NCBI GenBank assembly: GCA_009922615.1 | Contig: RFVF01000021.1 | Coordinates: 1 to 64,000 of the forward strand | Length of the DNA: 64,000 bases | Source of the DNA: Pseudomonadota bacterium | GTDB taxonomy: Bacteria > Verrucomicrobiota > Verrucomicrobiia > Limisphaerales > SXTU01 | Direction of reading: 5' to 3' | Part shown: positions 8,770-18,300 of the stretch, piece by piece | Position numbering within the stretch: the first letter of the stretch is position 1 | Layout of the letters: each line of letters opens with the position of its first letter | Made by a program: the position numbers and the translations under genes | Notes under the pieces: generated by a model | Seen by the model: the letters and a program-made list of their open reading frames with translations, nothing else | What the model was told of the DNA's origin: nothing | Database searches by the model: none

Positions 8770-11700
8770 CGAGCGGTCGCTGGCAAAAATGTTCGCGGCG
8801 ATCTGTTGCCCGGCTTGAGCGAGTTGCCGTTGCGGAATTCCTGGCGGAACTCCAGCCCGGCCTGCTTGCCCGCCTGCTGGCGTTGCTGGCGCAGGCGCTC
8901 CTCGAAGCTGACTTCTTCCTCATCCTTGATCTCGGTCGCCGAAATCTTGAACTCAGCATCGGAAGCGAGCCGGATGTTCGAGCGGGGCGGAGCAATGGCG
9001 GTGAACTGCTTCTTGAACTCCTCGGGGTAGTCATAGGTGATGGTGTCGGAGCCCTTCACCTGAAGAATGCCGTCGCCGGGCTTCGCGTCGCCGAGTTCCG
9101 TCGGCAGCTCGGCGCGGAAGAAACCCTTGCCGGCGCTGCCGCTTTCGAGCCGCACCACTTCGCGGTCGCCGCTGCTGGTCGTGACCACGACGGGCACATA
9201 GCTTTGGCCACGGCTTACGCCGAGGTCCGCGTCCTGAATGACGATGTTCAACGGCATGCCCGGCGGATGCCACTGTTTCGCGCTGCTGCCGATGAGGCCG
9301 ATGCTGCGAAGCAACAGCAGTTCGTCGCGGAACCGGTTCTCCTGGCCGTAAAGTTCCGAGAGGCGATAGAGAATGCCGTCCGCCACATCGCTCGACGGCG
9401 CGAGGTCCATCACGTTGCGGAAGCGCGCCTTCGCGTCGTCCACATCGCCGCGCTGCTGAGCGAGCACACCAAGCAGGAATTCGCCGCGGCTCGCGCTGAG
9501 CTTGTCCTTCGACTTCGCCATTTTCTCGAAGACCTTCGCCGCATCCACATACATCTTCTGATTGAGGTAGCATTCGCCGATGCGGAACTGCGCGTCCACG
9601 GCCTCGGACGTGTTCGGGAAGCGGTTGATGAGCGACGTGCACTCCGAGCGGGAGAGATCGTAACGCAGCGTCTTGAAGTAGAAGTCGGCAAGTGCGAGCT
9701 GCGTCTTGGCTTTTTCCTCGATGGGCACGGCGGTGGAGTTTTCATTCGCAATGACCCAGCGGCGCAAAATTTTCTCCGCCAGATCACGCGAGGCTTCGTC
9801 GTCGCGCTGGAGCAGGCGGTCGGAAACCCAGCGTAAATAATCGGCGGGCAGCTTGTCCTCGTGCTTCGCAAAAAGCGGCTCGTTCGCCTGAAACGCTTTC
9901 CAAGCCGCGATGGGATCGCCCAGCCGGAAACTGGCGGCGGACTTGAGCAGTGGTGCCCATTCGAGCTTCTCGTCAATTTCGGCCGCAGGGAAACCGTGCT
10001 TGTTGCTCAGGCTGAACAGCGCCTGCGAAGCCTGCGCCCGCAGCTTCGGGTCCACGCCCGTGAATCGGTTGACGGCGGCGCGCAAGATGAGGCCGGACAG
10101 CTCAGGCTTGCCGAGCGACGCGACCTGCTGCGACCACGGGATGTAGTAATTGGCGAGCCAGTTCGCATCATTGGGATTCATGCCCACGGTGATGCGGTTG
10201 ACGGTGTGGGCGAAGTCCAGCGCCTGGTTGAGCTGAGCCTGGCGCACGAGCATCGCGGGCATCCAATGCGCCTGCACCGCGCCGAGCGACGTGATGATGT
10301 CGGACAGCAAGGCCACATCGGCGGGCTTGGCCTCCTCGACCTTTGCGCTGGCGACGGTCTGCAAGAGCGTTTCGCCCCACTGCCACGGGACGCTGGCTGC
10401 GGCCCAGGCGAAATCGCCGGAACGCGCAGCCGCGAGCTGCACGGACTTGATCGCACCATTGGTGTCCTTCTTCTCCGTCAGCAGCAGGTTGCCGCGCAGA
10501 AGTTGAACGCCGCCCTGTTGAGGGCCGCGCGTGGGCCGCGCCAGATACGCGTCGAGCAGCGGCAGTGCCCAGTCCGCCGCGTTCGTGAAAGCTGTCGCAA
10601 TGACGTGCAACGTGCCCGGCTCGGCGGCGATGGGCTGCGCGGACTTCAAGGCCGCGAGCAAGGTCTGCTTCGCCGCTTCGTTCTGGCCGAGCGTGGCCTG
10701 CATCGCGCCGATGCGACGCTGATACTCGTGCGCACCACTGCTGCCGGGATAAAGCGTCGCGAGATGCTTGAACTCTGCGAGCATCACTTCCGACTGCCGG
10801 TTTTGCTCCGCGACGGTGAAGGTGTAATTGCGAATGTTGCCCCAGCCGTCGTAGGGCCAGTAGCTGCCGCCGGCCTGCGCGACCGTGGCGTCCACCAGCG
10901 CGACGGCGTCGCGATTCTTGGGCGCACCGAGCTGGTTCGCACAGAGCGAGAGATAATACAGCGTCCCAGCGGCGGCGGGGTATTTGGCAAGGATGAGTTT
11001 CGCGGCGTTGATGCCTTTTTCGTATTGGCCCCCGTTATACATCGCGGCGAGCACGTCACCGCCACCTTCGAGTGCGAGCGCCGGTCCGGCTTCGAGGAAT
11101 TTCGGCAGCAAGATTTCTCCCGCCGTGCCCGCCTTGGCCCATTGACCGGCGACGCGGGCGGTTTGAAAGCCAGCCATCGAAGCTTTCACCAGTTCATTCT
11201 GCCGCACGCGGTTCATCGTCTCGTTGAGCCGCTTTGCCTCACCTGCCATGGGCTTGAGCGCGAGGTGCGGCTTGAAGGTGGCATCCACCGAGGCGATGGC
11301 CCCGCTCCACGCGATGGTGCGGGTGAGATACTTCTCCAGCGAGGGCAGCAGGGCGTCGAACTTGGCGATGGACTTGGTGCGCGTTTCATCGAGCGTCTTC
11401 TGCGCGGTGTCGGCCTTGGCCTGCGCCTTGTCGAGTGCGTCCTTTGCCGTGGCGAGAGCTTTTTCGGCAGCTTCCTTCGCGGCGGGCGGAGTTTGGGTTT
11501 TCTTGGCGTCAGCGTTGGCTTTTTGATGAGTTGCCCTGGCGTTCTTCAGCGCTTCAGCGGCGTCATCGTTGGCCTTGATCGCTTCGGCAAATCCAACGAA
11601 GCAAGTGTCGGCGGCGAACTTGATGACCTGCGCGCCGTAACTGGAGAGGCCGTCGGCCTCAAGGAATTTGCGGGCGAACTTGGCGGTCGCATCAAGGTCG

Positions 11701-12899
11701 TTGCGGCTCCAAGCCAGCGATGTGAGGCGGTAAACGATCTGCCCTTGCGCGGCGAGGCGGAGGCTGAGGTTTTTCTGTGACGGCAGCGCGGCGAGCGTTT
11801 GCTCCAGCAACTTCGCGTGCGCCTCGGGGCGCTTGAGCAGGCTGGTGACTTCCGAGTGGCGATCCCATGCCGTGCTATTCGCCGGCTCGATGGCGAGGAG
11901 GGCCGCGAGTTGCTTCTCGGCTTCCTCGAGCTGGTTCGCCCGGCGCAATGCGTAGGCGTGCGCGAGGCGGACGCGCGGGCTCCACGCGGTGTTCGCCAGC
12001 TTCGGCAGGAGCTGGCCACCGAGCGCGACGGCCTGGTTGGTGAGACCGAGGTCGGGGAGATATTCCAGCGCGGTTACTTGATGCCCCGCGTCGCCGGTGA
12101 GCTTGGCGAAATCCTCGGCCAGCGGGACGATGAGCGCGTAGCCGTTCGTGTGGCGACGCAAGGCCTCAATGGCGTTGCTGACGAAAGCGGAAGTCAGCAC
12201 AAAGTTCGGCAGCTTGCGCTCCGCCTCGAAGGCCACGACGGCGGCGGCATAATCGCCCGCAGCCGAATGGTGGTAAAACTCTGTGAAGGCGTTGCAGGCC
12301 GGGTCGCTCGGGAATGCTGCCTTGAAGCGGTGCGCCGTCTCCGCCGCGCCGCGATGATCGCTCTGACCTGCGCGCTGGCGGTAAAGCCGCAGCAGAAACT
12401 CGCGCGTGCGCGGGTCTTGCGGGAATGACTCCGTAAATTCAGCGAGGCAACGCTCGACCATGCTGGCGTTGCTCAAAAGCGATGCAGCACGGATGCAGTC
12501 AGCCAACGCTTCCGCACGCTCGGGCACGGCGGGCGTCTGCTCGGCGATGGTGCGGTAGAGCGAGATGGCGTCAGCGATATTGCCGCCCGCTTCGCGCAAC
12601 CGGGCGTTGAGATAGGCCATCGCGTTTTTCTCCGGCGCGTTCGGCGACTCGCGCAAAAAGCGATCCACCGTCTGTTGTGCTGAGATGAGCCGGCCAGCGG
12701 CGACCTGCGTGCGGGCCAGTTCCACGGCGACGGCTGACTTGTCCGCTCCGCCGGTGCGGAGGGCGGCTTCAAGTTTGGTGATGGCGTCGTCGAGTTTGCC
12801 GGCCTGAACGAGCGCCTTGGCGTCATCCAGCGCAGCACCGCGACTGACAAGGCACGCCGCGAGCAGCAGGGCAGGGGAGAGGAGGAAACGGTTTTTCAT
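8709..12899 (-). CDS. Giant TPR protein with C-terminal beta domain (probable N-terminal part of the split gene)
   Basis: 1396 aa; signal peptide MKNRFLLSPALLLAACLVSRGAA; many TPRs; Ala/Lys coiled-coil segment; overlaps the next ORF by 61 nt in a different frame. Confidence 0.85.
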   Translation of the reverse strand: MKNRFLLSPALLLAACLVSRGAALDDAKALVQAGKLDDAITKLEAALRTGGADKSAVAVELARTQVAAGRLISAQQTVDRFLRESPNAPEKNAMAYLNARLREAGGNIADAISLYRTIAEQTPAVPERAEALADCIRAASLLSNASMVERCLAEFTESFPQDPRTREFLLRLYRQRAGQSDHRGAAETAHRFKAAFPSDPACNAFTEFYHHSAAGDYAAAVVAFEAERKLPNFVLTSAFVSNAIEALRRHTNGYALIVPLAEDFAKLTGDAGHQVTALEYLPDLGLTNQAVALGGQLLPKLANTAWSPRVRLAHAYALRRANQLEEAEKQLAALLAIEPANSTAWDRHSEVTSLLKRPEAHAKLLEQTLAALPSQKNLSLRLAAQGQIVYRLTSLAWSRNDLDATAKFARKFLEADGLSSYGAQVIKFAADTCFVGFAEAIKANDDAAEALKNARATHQKANADAKKTQTPPAAKEAAEKALATAKDALDKAQAKADTAQKTLDETRTKSIAKFDALLPSLEKYLTRTIAWSGAIASVDATFKPHLALKPMAGEAKRLNETMNRVRQNELVKASMAGFQTARVAGQWAKAGTAGEILLPKFLEAGPALALEGGGDVLAAMYNGGQYEKGINAAKLILAKYPAAAGTLYYLSLCANQLGAPKNRDAVALVDATVAQAGGSYWPYDGWGNIRNYTFTVAEQNRQSEVMLAEFKHLATLYPGSSGAHEYQRRIGAMQATLGQNEAAKQTLLAALKSAQPIAAEPGTLHVIATAFTNAADWALPLLDAYLARPTRGPQQGGVQLLRGNLLLTEKKDTNGAIKSVQLAAARSGDFAWAAASVPWQWGETLLQTVASAKVEEAKPADVALLSDIITSLGAVQAHWMPAMLVRQAQLNQALDFAHTVNRITVGMNPNDANWLANYYIPWSQQVASLGKPELSGLILRAAVNRFTGVDPKLRAQASQALFSLSNKHGFPAAEIDEKLEWAPLLKSAASFRLGDPIAAWKAFQANEPLFAKHEDKLPADYLRWVSDRLLQRDDEASRDLAEKILRRWVIANENSTAVPIEEKAKTQLALADFYFKTLRYDLSRSECTSLINRFPNTSEAVDAQFRIGECYLNQKMYVDAAKVFEKMAKSKDKLSASRGEFLLGVLAQQRGDVDDAKARFRNVMDLAPSSDVADGILYRLSELYGQENRFRDELLLLRSIGLIGSSAKQWHPPGMPLNIVIQDADLGVSRGQSYVPVVVTTSSGDREVVRLESGSAGKGFFRAELPTELGDAKPGDGILQVKGSDTITYDYPEEFKKQFTAIAPPRSNIRLASDAEFKISATEIKDEEEVSFEERLRQQRQQAGKQAGLEFRQEFRNGNSLKPGNRSPRTFLPATARWVTRQCGPLTTIRRPRGKA

Positions 12900-12929
12900 G
12901 GGGCGATAAGAAAAGAATGACAGAAAAGC

Positions 12930-15143
12930 TCAGTTCGCGGTGCCGGCGGCGGCTTTGCGCTTCTCGATGGCTTCGACGATTTTCTGCGCATTCGCTACCA
13001 TCTTGCTGTTCGGGTAGGTCGAGATGAGCTGGTTGAACTTCTCCACGGCGTTGTCGAGCTTCTTCATTTTCACGAGGCAGCGGCCGTAGTTGTAGAGCAC
13101 CACATCGATGAACTTGCTGTCCTGATATTGCTGGAGCGCCTCCTCGTAGAGATCGAGTGCGCGGGTGAAGTCCTCTTTGCTGTAATAATACTCCGCCATC
13201 TTCGAGAGTGCGTCGCCGGCCTGGTTGGAGTTGGGGAATTTTTCGAAGCAGCCTTTGAACGCGAGGAACGCTTCGTCGTAGTAGATCTTGTTCTTCTGCG
13301 TTGTGCCCAGCTCCTCGAAGCACTCGCCGATGGCATACGCGGCGGCCGGAGCCAGCGGGGAATTCTTCAGGGCGACCAGCCGACGGAAGACGCCGATGGC
13401 TTCCTGAAACTTGCCCTGCTTCTGGCTGACCTGCCCCATGAGCAGCAGCGCGTCGTCCACAAACGGGCTGTCCGGAAAACGCCGCTGAAGTTCCAGGCAC
13501 ATCTGCGCCGCGCGACCGAGGTCATCCATTGCGTAATAGATCTTCCACATCTGCACGTAGGTCTGTTCGAGCAACCGCTGGTTGAGCGCGCCGTAGCTGC
13601 GGGCGACCTGCTCGGTTTCGACCAGCGCCTGCTTGTATTTGTCCGTCGCCTGCTTGGTGAGGCCGAGGTCCTTGTAAATGTTGCCGATGTTCTTGAGCGC
13701 CTCGCTGGTCTTGAGCGCGGTTTTGAATTTCAACTCCTCGTCATTGATCTTCGCGTTTGCAACCTGGAGCGGATTCAAGTTGCCTTCGATGACCTTCGCG
13801 ATGGTTTTCCGAGTGACGGGCTTGGATTCCAAGTTCACCTCGTCGAGGTATTCGATCTCCAAGATATCGTTGACCTGCGCGACGATGGCGGCTGGATTCG
13901 GCGTCTCCCCCTGCCGCGCCAGCGAGATGGTGCCGATGAACATGCCGGTGTGGACCGCCGCGCCCGGAGCCGCGCCATCGGCAGGCTTCTCGACGAGCTT
14001 CACGCGTTTCTCGTCAATCACCTTGAAGACCGGCTCGGCCTTTTCCGCGGCCTCCAATGCGGCGGCGACGGTGTTCGCGGGCTTCTCGGTTTTCTCGCTG
14101 TCCGGATTCTCCTCGATCACGCGCTTGGTGCGGACGATCACCTCAATCTCGTCCGACTTGCCGGAGATGTCGCGGTCGGAATCCTGCACGAGCAGAAACG
14201 CCGGCTTGTCCAGCACCACAGCTCCGACGGCCTCGGCGAACGCGCCGTCCACGACCTTCACGCGGGCGTTGCCGACGACGCGGATTTCCTTCGTGCGCGG
14301 CACGTTGAGTTGCGCGTCTGCGGTTTGCTTGTCCGTGTAAGTGACCTTGATTTTGTCGGTGCCGATAAGTTGCAGAATGCCGTCGCCGGCTTTGGCCTCG
14401 CCAAGCTGTGTGCGGATGCTGCCCATGAGGATCGGCGCACCCGGCGTGACGGCAAAACACGTGAGGGACTCTTTGTCCCCCGAAGTCGTCTCGACGGTCA
14501 CCACCACGCCGGCCTCGCTGGCCTGGGCGGAGAGATCCTTGTCGTCAATCTTAACGAAAAGCCGCTTGCCCGCGTCGAGCTTCTCGGCTTCCTGCGCGCT
14601 GGGATCAATCGAAGTGCCGACGTTTTTGAACGCCTCGATGGCGTTGCCAAAGCGGCCCAGTTTGAAGTGCGCCTGGCCGATGTAATAATAGGCGTCATTC
14701 GAGTAAGGCGTGCCCGGATATTGCTTGATGACCTTGCGCAGCTCACCGAACGCCTCCTCGAACTTACCCATCTCGAAGAAGCAAATCCCCACCTGCAAAC
14801 TCGCGTCGCCGCGTTGGTCCGTGTCCTTGTTGTCCTCGACTGCGACGCGGCGGAACTGATCCAGCGCGAGATCGAACTTCTTCTCCTTGAGGAACTGCTT
14901 GCCCATCTTCAGCCGCGCCAAGAAGCGCCAGCGCGAAACGGGATAGCGGTCTAGCACGGCCTTGTAGAGATCCATCGCGGCGGGCAGTTCGCCGGCCTCG
15001 AAACGCGCGTCGCCTGCATCAAGCAGTGCCTTGGCCTTCTTGTCATCTACGAGGGAAGCGGCCCCGCCGGGCACCTGAGCCAAAGTCCCTAATTCCAGCC
15101 AACCCATCGCCAGACAGGCGAACACACAAAACATTTTCTTCAT
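12930..15143 (-). CDS. Secreted TPR/beta-domain protein
   Basis: ORF 12930..15155; start probably MKKMFCVFACLAMGWLELGTLAQ at 15143; TPRs at both ends with a domain resembling the 1396-aa C-terminus. Confidence 0.85.
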   Translation of the reverse strand: MKKMFCVFACLAMGWLELGTLAQVPGGAASLVDDKKAKALLDAGDARFEAGELPAAMDLYKAVLDRYPVSRWRFLARLKMGKQFLKEKKFDLALDQFRRVAVEDNKDTDQRGDASLQVGICFFEMGKFEEAFGELRKVIKQYPGTPYSNDAYYYIGQAHFKLGRFGNAIEAFKNVGTSIDPSAQEAEKLDAGKRLFVKIDDKDLSAQASEAGVVVTVETTSGDKESLTCFAVTPGAPILMGSIRTQLGEAKAGDGILQLIGTDKIKVTYTDKQTADAQLNVPRTKEIRVVGNARVKVVDGAFAEAVGAVVLDKPAFLLVQDSDRDISGKSDEIEVIVRTKRVIEENPDSEKTEKPANTVAAALEAAEKAEPVFKVIDEKRVKLVEKPADGAAPGAAVHTGMFIGTISLARQGETPNPAAIVAQVNDILEIEYLDEVNLESKPVTRKTIAKVIEGNLNPLQVANAKINDEELKFKTALKTSEALKNIGNIYKDLGLTKQATDKYKQALVETEQVARSYGALNQRLLEQTYVQMWKIYYAMDDLGRAAQMCLELQRRFPDSPFVDDALLLMGQVSQKQGKFQEAIGVFRRLVALKNSPLAPAAAYAIGECFEELGTTQKNKIYYDEAFLAFKGCFEKFPNSNQAGDALSKMAEYYYSKEDFTRALDLYEEALQQYQDSKFIDVVLYNYGRCLVKMKKLDNAVEKFNQLISTYPNSKMVANAQKIVEAIEKRKAAAGTAN

Positions 15144-15321
15144 AGCACTAATCACCCAAGCCCAATGAGCCGTCGGAAAATCTCAAAGGAGACTGGCGGT
15201 TGTCATGGGTTATTCAGCGGACACCCTGCGTGTCTCGCGATTTCAACAAGGCTGGGTGGTAGTGATCCTGTGAGAAGTCGAACTTGGCGAATTTCACGCG
15301 TTGAAGCCGCGTCGGGAAAGC

Positions 15322-18300
15322 GTGCCTGACCATCGCTCCGTCTCGGTTATTTTTCTTCGTGCCGTTCTGGGCTTGGTCGCCGGGTTGGCTTGGGCCGCTG
15401 CGGTGGCGGCGCCGTTTTCGTCGGCCGTCGTGGAGGACGCGGTGGATTTCGCGGCTTGCCAGGTGTGGACGGACAACGTCGCAGAAGGAGTCGAGCCCGC
15501 CGTTATTCGCGATCTTCTCGGTTGGGGGCAGGGCAGGGTGCCCGGCACCGCTTCCCGGCCTGGCCGGTCGGGGAAGCACGCCGAGTCGCTGCAATACCTT
15601 CTGGCTTTCAAGCAACCCGTGGCGCTGGGCACGGTGCTCGGCGGAATCGGCGAACTGCGGGTGCTCCAATCCGCCGCCACTTGGCCGCCGGAGCCAGGCC
15701 GTGCGGCAGACTGGCTGACGGTCGAAGTGCAGCCGAACCAATCCGCCCCGCGTTTCGCCCCGCTGCCGCCGGGGACGAAGACCCGCGCGCTGCTGGTCAC
15801 GGTGCCGTCGCCGCGCGATTCGCGGCAATCGCCGTTCCTCCGCTTGCTCGCCCCGCGTCTGGCGAACCACACGCCCGCCGCCATCGCCAATGCCGAGTCC
15901 GACTACACAACCAAACCCACCGCCAGTCCGCCCTACACCTACGATCCCGGCCACCTCACGCGCGGCCACGGTGAGTGGATCAACTCGGGCAAGGACGAGA
16001 AGGGCATCAATTCCCGCGCGCCCATCACCGAGTTGCAACCGGCGTGGTTCATTCTCTCCTGGCCCGACGCACGCCGGGTGGACGGCGTGTTGTTGCAGGA
16101 CAATTTCAATTCGTTTGAACTCCAGGCTTTCACCGGTCCTCCCGGCATCAACGCCGTGGCCGCCACCGAGCAGGAATGGAAAACCATCCGCAAGTTCAAG
16201 CCCACCCCGGACGGGCCACGGCGCTGGCTCACCTTTGAGCCGGTGCAGACCCGCGCGCTCCGCCTGCAAATCACCAAGACCGACGAAGGCCCGGTCGCGC
16301 GCCTTGCGGACTTTGCCGTGTTCACCGATCTCGGCGATAAACCGGCCCCGGCCATCGTGAAACCCCTTTCGGCCGAGCCGCCGTTGGAGATTGGTTACGA
16401 GTTGGCGCAAGCCGGCAAGGTCACGCTCGTCGTGGACCGCGCCGACGGCACGCGCGTGCGCAATCTGCTCGCTAACACCCCGCAGTCCGCCGGCAAGAAT
16501 TCGGTGGCCTGGGATCTCAAGGACGAGCAGGGCAACTACGTTCCGCCGGGTGATTATCGCTGGAAGGCCATCACTCATCCGCCGCTGGAACTGCGCTACG
16601 AGATGACGGCGTATCCGAACCACGGCAGCTACTTCCCTGAGCGGCCAGCGTGGCTCACGGGAGCAAGCGGCTCGGGCGGCTGGCTCGCGGACCATTCGCC
16701 GCCGCGCTCGGCGTGCGTGGCGGGTGATCGGGTCTTCCTCGGTGCGCCGGTTTCCGAGAGCGGCGTGTCCCTGATCGAGTGCGATCTCGAAGGCCGCAAG
16801 CACTGGGGCCACTCGTCCTTCGAGGCCTTCACCGGTTCATGGCTGCTGGCCAGCGATGGCAAGACGGTGTTCAACCTTGCGCCGGCCCACAACTTCGCCC
16901 GGGCCGGCATGGATAAAAGCACCGAGGCCATCTGGGCCGTCGACATCGCGACCAAGAAGGTGCGCACGCTGGCGATGCTTCAACCAACGGCGGAGCGCAA
17001 GCGCGGCGCGCAAGGACTCGCGGCTCACGATGGTAAAGTCTTCGTCGCCATCCACGGCGCGGAGAATTGGTTCCAAAATGCCGCTGGCGCGTCCGACGTG
17101 GACTTGCAGAACTCGCTGCCGACCTATCCCGTCGCGCGCAAGCCCCGCGCGGCTTACGAGATGGTGCCGGACCATCGCACGGATTTTCTCCGCCTCTTCC
17201 GCCTCAAGGACCAGCCGCCCGGTTTCGGACCCAACCACGGCCTAGTCTATCTGGAAACGACGAAGAACCCCACGCGGCAACAGCACGTGGTCCTTGCTTT
17301 CACCAAGCCCGTGTCCATTGGCAGCCTCGTGTTTCCGCCGCCGCCGCGGGAGGACAAGATGCAGTTCACCATCGCCGTGCTGAAGCCTTCGGCACCATAT
17401 CCGCCGCGCCCCGACGAGCGCGTTGACTGGGTGAACGTTCCGCTTACGGACACGAATTCGTGGGCAGTCGTGGCGCTGCCGGCCGGCACCAGCACACGGG
17501 CGTTGCGGCTGACTTTCACGCGTGGTGGCGGTGGTGCGAACGACGATTTGCTTGCGGACATCGAGGACAAGAAAGGCGCGCCATTGCTCGATCTGGCGGA
17601 CAAGCCAGCGGCAAAGAAGTCGGGCTTCGCGGCGGCCGACGATGGTCTTTGGCAGCGACGCCTTGAAGGCATGAAGTTGTTGGGACGGCGTTTCGAGAAT
17701 GTTTTTTCCACCGCCACTGTTCGCGTGAACTCTGGCAAAATCCTCCGCGATGGCACTTGGGATGCGGAGCGGACCGAACCCCTCAGCGCGGCGGACCCCG
17801 GCATCTACGCGCTCGAATGGAAATCTCCCCAGCCACTCCGGGGCCTGGCGTTGCGCGAGGTGGATGGAGCGGTGACCGAGGTGGATGTCTTCACCGGCCC
17901 GGCCGACGCCCCCGTGGACCTCAAGTCGGAGGCGGGCTGGGAGAAGATCGCCACCTATCACCAAGCGTTGCGCGATTACTACAGCGGCCGCGAGAGCAAC
18001 AACGGCTACGCGCGCTATCTGGATGGCTACGTGGACTTCGGCCGCGAGGTCAGCACGCGCGCTGTGCGCCTGCGCGTGATCAAGCAATGGGACACCAAGG
18101 CCCATTATCCCAGCGGCATCCGCGAAGACCTCGGTGGACAGACGCTCGATACGAAACGCTGTCGTATCTTCGGCGTGGCGGCGTTGCGCTACCTCGGCGG
18201 TGAACCGGCGGTGAACCCGCTGGTGACCGAACGCGTTGAGATGCTCGACGGCGAGACCGGCAAGGTCTTGAAGGAAGTGCACGTGCCGCGCATCGCTGAG

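Noticed and set aside
9861-11780. 639-aa ORF on + strand
   Set aside because: Antisense shadow of the giant TPR gene; Arg/Val/Gly-rich composition without domain signature
13128-14954. 608-aa ORF on + strand
   Set aside because: Antisense shadow of the 741-aa TPR gene
15214-16812. 532-aa ORF on - strand
   Set aside because: Antisense to the 1773-aa secreted protein; Arg/Gly/His-rich artefact
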